NCBI GenBank assembly: GCA_963929765.1
Contig: CAWVKD010000038.1
Location: forward strand, 1 to 19,688
From: RGIG529 sp963929765
GTDB taxonomy: Bacteria; Bacillota; Clostridia; Oscillospirales; Oscillospiraceae
Direction of reading: 5' to 3'
DNA length: 19,688 bases
In this document: one piece after another, positions 15,349 through 19,688 of the stretch
Numbering within the stretch: the first letter of the stretch is position 1
Layout: each line of letters opens with the position of its first letter
The notes under the pieces: generated by a model
Database searches by the model: none
The model's input: the letters and a program-made list of their open reading frames with translations, nothing else
What the model was told of the DNA's origin: nothing
Translations under genes and position numbers: made by a program

Positions 15349-15948
15349 TTATTTTTCTTTGTTCTCTAATAAAATAGTATTTATCAGTTGTCTTGCAAAG
15401 TTTCGACTTTGGAGTTGTTTTTCCTCAGTTAAAAATGTAGTATGATACCCAAAATCACGAATAAACACACAGCCTTGGTATTTGAGTCGAGAATGCTTGC
15501 AATATCCTTCCATTCCTTTTTCAAAAAGGATGGCACTCTCTTCCTCTGGATAGCCCCCTGTAAGAAACAGTGCACAGGGTTTATTTCTCCACAGTACAGG
15601 CCCTTTTGTTTTTCCATAGTATTTATTCATTCCATAAACCAAACGGTCTAGCATGGCTTTCATAGGGGCTGTACAATACCAAGAATAAATGGGTGTGGCC
15701 AGGACAAAGCAATCTGATATTAAAATCCTCTGAGCAATCACTTCCATATCATCCTTTTGTACACACCCAAATCCGTTCAGTACATCTTGGCATGTGCGGC
15801 ATGCTATACATGGACGAATCTCCTTTTCATATAGCCAAATAAGTTCCGTTGTATGTCCAGCCGATTCCAATTCTTGTATAAATGGTCGCAATACACTTAT
15901 GGTGTTACCTTGCTTCTTAGGACTGCCCATCAAAATACAATAGTGCAT
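15349..15948 (-). CDS. Flavodoxin-fold (NAD(P)H-dependent FMN reductase-like) protein with Cys cluster
   Basis: The 199-residue cytosolic protein has a flavodoxin-like fold. The N-terminal ILMGSPKKQGNT (5-16) is the FMN phosphate loop of the FMN reductase/iron-sulfur flavoprotein family, and ATPIYSWYCTAPMKAMLDR is the conserved second flavin segment. A cysteine group, C47-x2-C50-x2-C53-x8-C62, resembles the compact 4Fe-4S motif of iron-sulfur flavoproteins (Isf), though the last gap is one residue longer than I recall. It may hold a cluster or redox-active cysteines; substrate and partner are unknown. Its ATG directly follows the aspS stop (TAAATG) and the upstream site is weak, so translation is probably coupled to aspS. 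It is last in the mgsA-hisS-aspS row and ends at a terminator. Confidence 0.88.
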   Translation of the reverse strand: MHYCILMGSPKKQGNTISVLRPFIQELESAGHTTELIWLYEKEIRPCIACRTCQDVLNGFGCVQKDDMEVIAQRILISDCFVLATPIYSWYCTAPMKAMLDRLVYGMNKYYGKTKGPVLWRNKPCALFLTGGYPEEESAILFEKGMEGYCKHSRLKYQGCVFIRDFGYHTTFLTEEKQLQSRNFARQLINTILLENKEK

Positions 15949-17730
15949 TTAGTCTTCTTCTTTCCGAGTGATTGCTATACTTAGCTCATCCAATTGCTTG
16001 TCGCCTACAGGCGAGGGACAAGCTGTCATCGGCTCTGATGCATTTTGTACTTTAGGGAAGGCAATCACATCCCTGATGGCAGGTACACCAGCCATCAACA
16101 TAACCAACCGGTCAAAACCATACGCCAAGCCACCATGAGGTGGTGCGCCATACCGAAATGCGTTGATCAAATGGCCAAATTGTGCCTGGGCTTCTTCTTC
16201 TGTAAATCCCAGAAGAGAAAACATCTTTTCTTGCAGTTCTGTCTGATGGATCCGAATGGATCCGCCCCCCAGCTCTGTTCCGTTTAAAACAATGTCATAT
16301 GCTTTTGCCCGTACTCGTAAAGGATTGCTTTCCAATAAAGGCAAGTCTTCGTCCATGGGTGCTGTAAAGGGGTGATGCTCTGCCACAAATCTACCTTCTT
16401 CTTCCGAATAGGTAAGAAGGGGAAATTCGGTAACCCACAGAAAACGATATTCCCGAGGATCTAATAAATTCATTCGGCGGGCACATTCACAGCGTAGCGC
16501 GCCCAAAGCGGCAAAAACAATTTCATTGGAAGTGTCAGCTACCACCAAAATCAAATCCCCATCTTGGGCTTCTGCGGCTTCCAGAATAGCATCTACTTCT
16601 TCCTCTTTTAAAAATTTAGCAAAAGAAGAACTCCTCTGGTCACCAGAAAGTTTTAACCAGGCAAGGCCCTTTGCTTGATATGTTTTCACAAATTCGCCCA
16701 AACTGTCGATTTCTTTGCGGCTGAAGGTACTTCCACCTTTGACATTGATCAGTCGGACAGAACCGCCAGATGTAGCAGGACCTGAGAATACTTTAAACCC
16801 ACAGTCTTTTACCAAGTGAGTAATATCTTTCAGCTCAAATCCAAATCGCAAATCTGGTTTATCCGATCCAAATCGCTCCATAGCCTCTTTCCATGGCATT
16901 CTTGGGAATGGTGTTTCCAGCTCAACACCCAAAATTTCGTAAAATACCCGTTTTAAAAACCCTTCATTGACTTCTATCACATCATCCACGTCCACAAATG
17001 ACATTTCTAAGTCGATCTGGGTAAATTCCGGCTGTCGGTCTGCCCGAAGGTCTTCATCTCGGAAACAACGGACGATTTGCATATATCGGTCAAATCCAGC
17101 CAACATTAACAATTGTTTATACTGCTGGGGAGATTGGGGTAATGCATAAAACTTCCCTGGATGGACCCGAGAAGGAACCAGATAGTCCCTCGCACCTTCT
17201 GGTGTGGATTTGGTCAAAATAGGGGTTTCTATTTCGTAAAAACCTTGCTCATCATAGTAATCGCGAGCTACTTTACCAATTTTATGTCGTAGCAGAATGG
17301 CCCGTTGCATATCAGGACGGCGCAGATCCAAATACCGATATTTGAGTCGGAGCATATCATTGACATCTGAGTTCTCTACAATTTCAAAGGGTGGTGTTTC
17401 TGCTCTCGACACAATACGCAGTTTCGTCACTTCTACCTCTACATCTCCTGTAGGAATATCCGGATTTTTAGAAGAACGTTCCCGCAAAACGCCTGTAGCC
17501 GCCAAAACATATTCACTTCGAACAGTGAAAGCCTTATCAAATACGTCTTTTGGCGTGTGTTCATCAAAAGCCAATTGTACAATTCCTGTTCGATCGCGTA
17601 AATCAATGAAAATCAAACCGCCCAGATTCCGGCTGCGTTGTGCCCATCCACAGACAGAAATGGTTTTTCCAATATCTTCCGTTCTCACAGTACCACAATA
17701 ATGGGTTCGGGGAAATGCTTGCTGTTCCAT
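15949..17730 (-). CDS. aspS: Aspartyl-tRNA synthetase
   Basis: This class II synthetase charges tRNA-Asp. Its 593 residues match the bacterial-type enzyme with the GAD insertion. The N-terminal OB-fold anticodon domain contains GWAQRSRNLGGLIFIDLRDR (29-48). The catalytic motif 2 segment FRDEDLRADRQPEFTQID is at 223-240, and motif 3 ends with GFDRL from 538. The Leu in RNLGG is what I recall for discriminating AspRS; non-discriminating bacterial forms often have His there, so Asp-tRNA-Asn formation is less likely, though this needs an alignment. It starts 25 bases after hisS, with AAGGAGAG before the ATG, so hisS and aspS form an operon, as in many Firmicutes. Confidence 0.98.
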   Translation of the reverse strand: MEQQAFPRTHYCGTVRTEDIGKTISVCGWAQRSRNLGGLIFIDLRDRTGIVQLAFDEHTPKDVFDKAFTVRSEYVLAATGVLRERSSKNPDIPTGDVEVEVTKLRIVSRAETPPFEIVENSDVNDMLRLKYRYLDLRRPDMQRAILLRHKIGKVARDYYDEQGFYEIETPILTKSTPEGARDYLVPSRVHPGKFYALPQSPQQYKQLLMLAGFDRYMQIVRCFRDEDLRADRQPEFTQIDLEMSFVDVDDVIEVNEGFLKRVFYEILGVELETPFPRMPWKEAMERFGSDKPDLRFGFELKDITHLVKDCGFKVFSGPATSGGSVRLINVKGGSTFSRKEIDSLGEFVKTYQAKGLAWLKLSGDQRSSSFAKFLKEEEVDAILEAAEAQDGDLILVVADTSNEIVFAALGALRCECARRMNLLDPREYRFLWVTEFPLLTYSEEEGRFVAEHHPFTAPMDEDLPLLESNPLRVRAKAYDIVLNGTELGGGSIRIHQTELQEKMFSLLGFTEEEAQAQFGHLINAFRYGAPPHGGLAYGFDRLVMLMAGVPAIRDVIAFPKVQNASEPMTACPSPVGDKQLDELSIAITRKEED

Positions 17731-17754
17731 GATCTTCTCTCCTTATTTTCGATC

Positions 17755-19026
17755 CTAGTGGTGGGCTTTGACCCATTGTGCAATCTCTTGGATATCCAAT
17801 TTACATTCCGTTTGTTCCCCTGTCTCCATACATTTGAGATGGACCAGGCCATTGGTTAACTCGTCTTCTCCAATTACAACAACATACTTTGCATCAATGC
17901 GGTCCGCGTATTTCATCTGAGCTTTCAACCCTCTTCCCATAGTATCTCGTTCTGCTGAAATACCCAGTTGCCGCAATTGAAAAATCATCTTTTCCACTGG
18001 GAGGCTGGTTTCCTCCCCTAATGCAGCAAAAAACACATCGCACCCATTTGGTTTTGGAATCTTAATTCCCTGTGCTTCCATAACCAAAAGAAGCCGTTCT
18101 ATTCCACTGCCAAAGCCAAGCCCTGGCACATCTTTTCCCCCTATAGCGGATACCAATCCATCATATCGACCACCACCGCAAACAGTGCCTTGGGCACCAA
18201 TGGCATCTGACACAAATTCAAATACCGTGCGGACATAATAGTCTAGACCTCGAACAATATGAGGGTTAATGGTAAAATCAATTCCCATTTCTCTCAAATA
18301 AGTTTGTACCATCTCAAAATGTTCCTTGCACTCCGGGCAAAGGTAATGAAGGCCGATAGGCGCACCTTCTGCTATCTTAGCACAAGACTCATTTTTACAG
18401 TCTAAGATACGCAAAGGATTACGCTCCATACGTTCCAGACATGTAGGACAAAGTTCTGACTCATGTTCTTTAAAATACTCTTGTAACGCCTTGTGGAATG
18501 CCGGTCTACAGTGATGGCAACCAATGGAATTGAGTTGGACGTTTAAATTATTGAGTCCCAAACGACGTAAAAAAGTATCGGCAAGACCGATTACCTCTGC
18601 TTCTGCTTCCGGTCGTTCAGATCCAAAATATTCTACGCCAAATTGATGATGTTCCCGTAATCTGCCTGCTTGCGGTTTTTCATATCGAAAATTGGGGGCA
18701 ATATAATATACTTTAACCGGTAACCCTGCACCAAACAGGGAGTGTTCTACAAAACTACGTGCCACAGAAGCTGTACCTTCTGGTCGAAGAGTAATGGATC
18801 GTCCTCCTTTATCCTCGAATGTATACATTTCTTTCTGCACGACATCTGTGGTGTCACCTACGCTACGCAGGAACAGCTCTGTATGTTCAAATGTAGGAAA
18901 CCGGATTTCTGAAAAGCCAAAATCCGCCGCCGCTTTTCGTAATGTCTCTTCCATATACTGCCATTGATAACTCTCTGACGGAAGCACATCTTTGGTGCCT
19001 CTGGGGGCACCTGTCAGCAAAGCCAT
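17755..19026 (-). CDS. hisS: Histidyl-tRNA synthetase
   Basis: This class II synthetase charges tRNA-His. Its 423 residues are normal length. The start APRGTKDVLP is typical. TLRPEGTASVAR (79-90) and the motif 2 loop FRYEKPQAGRLREHHQFG (113-130) are intact, as are the histidine-specific RGLDYYVRTVFEF (259-271) and GGGRYDGLV (284-292). An insertion holds eight cysteines (170, 173, 193, 196, 210, 215, 230, 233), mostly CxxC pairs, probably zinc-binding. I associate this layout with clostridial HisRS. The C-terminal anticodon domain follows. The ATG at 19026 has AGAGA and a further AAAGGATG upstream. It precedes aspS. Despite the synthetase operon, there is no room for a T-box leader: only 110 bases separate it from the MgsA-like gene. 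Confidence 0.98.
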   Translation of the reverse strand: MALLTGAPRGTKDVLPSESYQWQYMEETLRKAAADFGFSEIRFPTFEHTELFLRSVGDTTDVVQKEMYTFEDKGGRSITLRPEGTASVARSFVEHSLFGAGLPVKVYYIAPNFRYEKPQAGRLREHHQFGVEYFGSERPEAEAEVIGLADTFLRRLGLNNLNVQLNSIGCHHCRPAFHKALQEYFKEHESELCPTCLERMERNPLRILDCKNESCAKIAEGAPIGLHYLCPECKEHFEMVQTYLREMGIDFTINPHIVRGLDYYVRTVFEFVSDAIGAQGTVCGGGRYDGLVSAIGGKDVPGLGFGSGIERLLLVMEAQGIKIPKPNGCDVFFAALGEETSLPVEKMIFQLRQLGISAERDTMGRGLKAQMKYADRIDAKYVVVIGEDELTNGLVHLKCMETGEQTECKLDIQEIAQWVKAHH

Positions 19027-19063
19027 ATTCTCTATTCATCCTTTCGATGTTTTTTTCGATTGT

Positions 19064-19101
19064 AAAAACGCTTTCATCCCTTTTGGGGGAAGAAAGCGTT
19101 T
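19064..19101 (-). terminator. Hairpin with T-run between the MgsA-like gene and hisS
   Basis: AAACGCTTTC and GAAAGCGTTT form a 10-base-pair stem, with TCCC/GGGA above it across one mismatch. TTTTT follows on the minus strand. It lies 36 bases after the MgsA-like stop and 38 bases before the hisS ATG. I see no clear promoter after it, so it may terminate only partly. Confidence 0.75.
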
Positions 19102-19136
19102 GCCATATAATCCTCAAACTTGTCCACCGCTTTTTT

Positions 19137-19553
19137 CTATGCAGTGAAGGGCTTATTTTTGGGGTTGACGATATCTCGCCAGTCCAGATCCCCCCGTTCC
19201 AGACCATGGATTAACATTTCTGCTGTAGCAACATTGGTTGCAAAAGGAATATTATATTGATCACATAACCTGGTAATATACCGAATATCCTCTTTCAAAT
19301 CATTGGATTGAGGGTCTGAGAAAAAAAGCACCATGTCAATCTCATTATAAGCGATCCGCGCACCGATTTGTTGGCTGCCACCATGAGCGTGAGACAAAAA
19401 AAGATTGATTGGAAGTCCTGTTGCCTCTGCCACCAAGCGTCCTGTGGTATTTGTTGCGCAAATCGTATGTTTGGCTAATATGCCACAATACGCAATACAA
19501 AATTGCACCATCAACTCTTTTTTCCGGTTGTGAGACATGAGCGCGATATTCAC
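19137..19553 (-). CDS. Methylglyoxal synthase-like protein with altered catalytic residues
   Basis: The 138 residues cover the whole MGS-like domain. Family features kept: SHNRKKELMV (7-16), the phosphate-binding TNTTGRL (34-40), HGGSQQIGARI (57-67), FFSDP (77-81) and PFATNVATAEML (103-114). Methylglyoxal synthase makes methylglyoxal and phosphate from dihydroxyacetone phosphate. Numbered against E. coli MgsA (offset 11), the catalytic Asp71 is Ser60, Asp20 is Asn9, Gly66 is His55, and the His98 region is replaced by Leu-Lys; an Asp near the Asp101 position (Asp89) remains. Standard tools will call it mgsA, but the activity is doubtful. The start is GTG at 19553, with AAAGGTGG 10 bases upstream. 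The next in-frame ATG would cut into the first beta strand. It lies upstream of hisS. Confidence 0.85.
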   Translation of the reverse strand: MNIALMSHNRKKELMVQFCIAYCGILAKHTICATNTTGRLVAEATGLPINLFLSHAHGGSQQIGARIAYNEIDMVLFFSDPQSNDLKEDIRYITRLCDQYNIPFATNVATAEMLIHGLERGDLDWRDIVNPKNKPFTA

Positions 19554-19588
19554 CAGTCAAACCACCTTTCAACATAATTCTTTCATTC

Positions 19589-19687
19589 TTATCTTTCCCC
19601 TGTTTGAATCAGCGAATCCGCATCAATGGTACTCGCATCCCTGTAAGCCTCTGGGCAATGTGCAGACAAGCCACAATAGCCCGTCCT
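19589..19687 (-). CDS. C-terminal end of an unidentified gene running off the right edge (frame uncertain)
   Basis: Upstream of the MgsA-like gene, two minus-strand frames stay open to the window edge. One ends in TAA at 19589 and would encode the last 32 residues, ending DADSLIQTGER. The other ends in TGA at 19609 and encodes 25 residues, ending GMRVPLMRIR. I cannot tell which is real, and neither tail matches a family I know. In some clostridia rodA precedes mgsA, but neither tail looks like RodA. The 19554-19588 stretch carries only the ribosome binding site of the MgsA-like gene. Confidence 0.3.
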   Translation of the reverse strand, partial: RTGYCGLSAHCPEAYRDASTIDADSLIQTGER

Positions 19688-19688
19688 T

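Noticed and set aside
19027..19136. T-box riboswitch before hisS
   Set aside because: Only 110 bases are available; I found no stem I specifier or T-box sequence, just a simple terminator-like hairpin.
1..19688. Mobile elements, CRISPR arrays, tRNA or rRNA genes
   Set aside because: I looked for terminal inverted repeats, transposase motifs, spaced direct repeats and tRNA-like folds on both strands and saw none.

Overview
The window looks like a stretch of chromosome from a strictly anaerobic, low-to-middle GC Firmicute of the class Clostridia. The reasons are a full-length pyruvate:ferredoxin oxidoreductase, a short rhodanese-less ThiI, strong AAGGAGG-type ribosome binding sites, a FeoA-FeoB system with a small Cys-rich partner, and clostridial-type HisRS and AspRS. 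I cannot name the genus. I see no mobile element, CRISPR array, rRNA or tRNA. It is mostly core metabolism, with a few less ordinary proteins.

Layout. Positions 26-4145 (minus strand) hold yifB (ComM-like AAA+ ATPase), then thiI and cinA. thiI and cinA overlap by 4 bases and probably share a promoter upstream of thiI. Divergent from yifB, nifJ (4415-7972, plus) stands alone and ends at a strong hairpin. That hairpin also faces the end of the convergent pncA-pncB operon (8199-10213, minus), which carries nicotinamide/nicotinate salvage. Divergent from pncA is a 165-residue protein of the C_GCAxxG_C_C redox type (10418-10915, plus). It is followed by a fused FeoA-FeoB ferrous iron transporter (11034-13475) and a 50-residue Cys-rich membrane protein (13480-13632) that ends at a terminator. 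A second plus-strand unit (13939-15230) has a 100-residue protein I do not recognise and a secreted protein with two SH3 domains and an NlpC/P60 peptidase domain. From 15349 to the right edge everything is on the minus strand. In transcription order this is the tail of an unidentified gene, an MgsA-like protein, hisS, aspS and a flavodoxin-fold protein with a Cys cluster.

Common themes. Anaerobic redox and iron chemistry recur: PFOR with three predicted 4Fe-4S clusters, Feo iron uptake, a Cys-rich redox-type protein and an Isf-like flavoprotein. NAD salvage appears twice, as PncA/PncB and as the C-terminal NMN-deamidase-type domain of CinA. Several promoters have recognisable sigma-A-type -10 boxes 17-18 bases from TTGCAT or TTGCAA -35 boxes.

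The most unusual item is the MgsA-like protein. It keeps the methylglyoxal synthase fold and the phosphate-binding motif, but the catalytic Asp of the GGDQQ motif is Ser and other active-site residues differ. It may therefore not be a methylglyoxal synthase.
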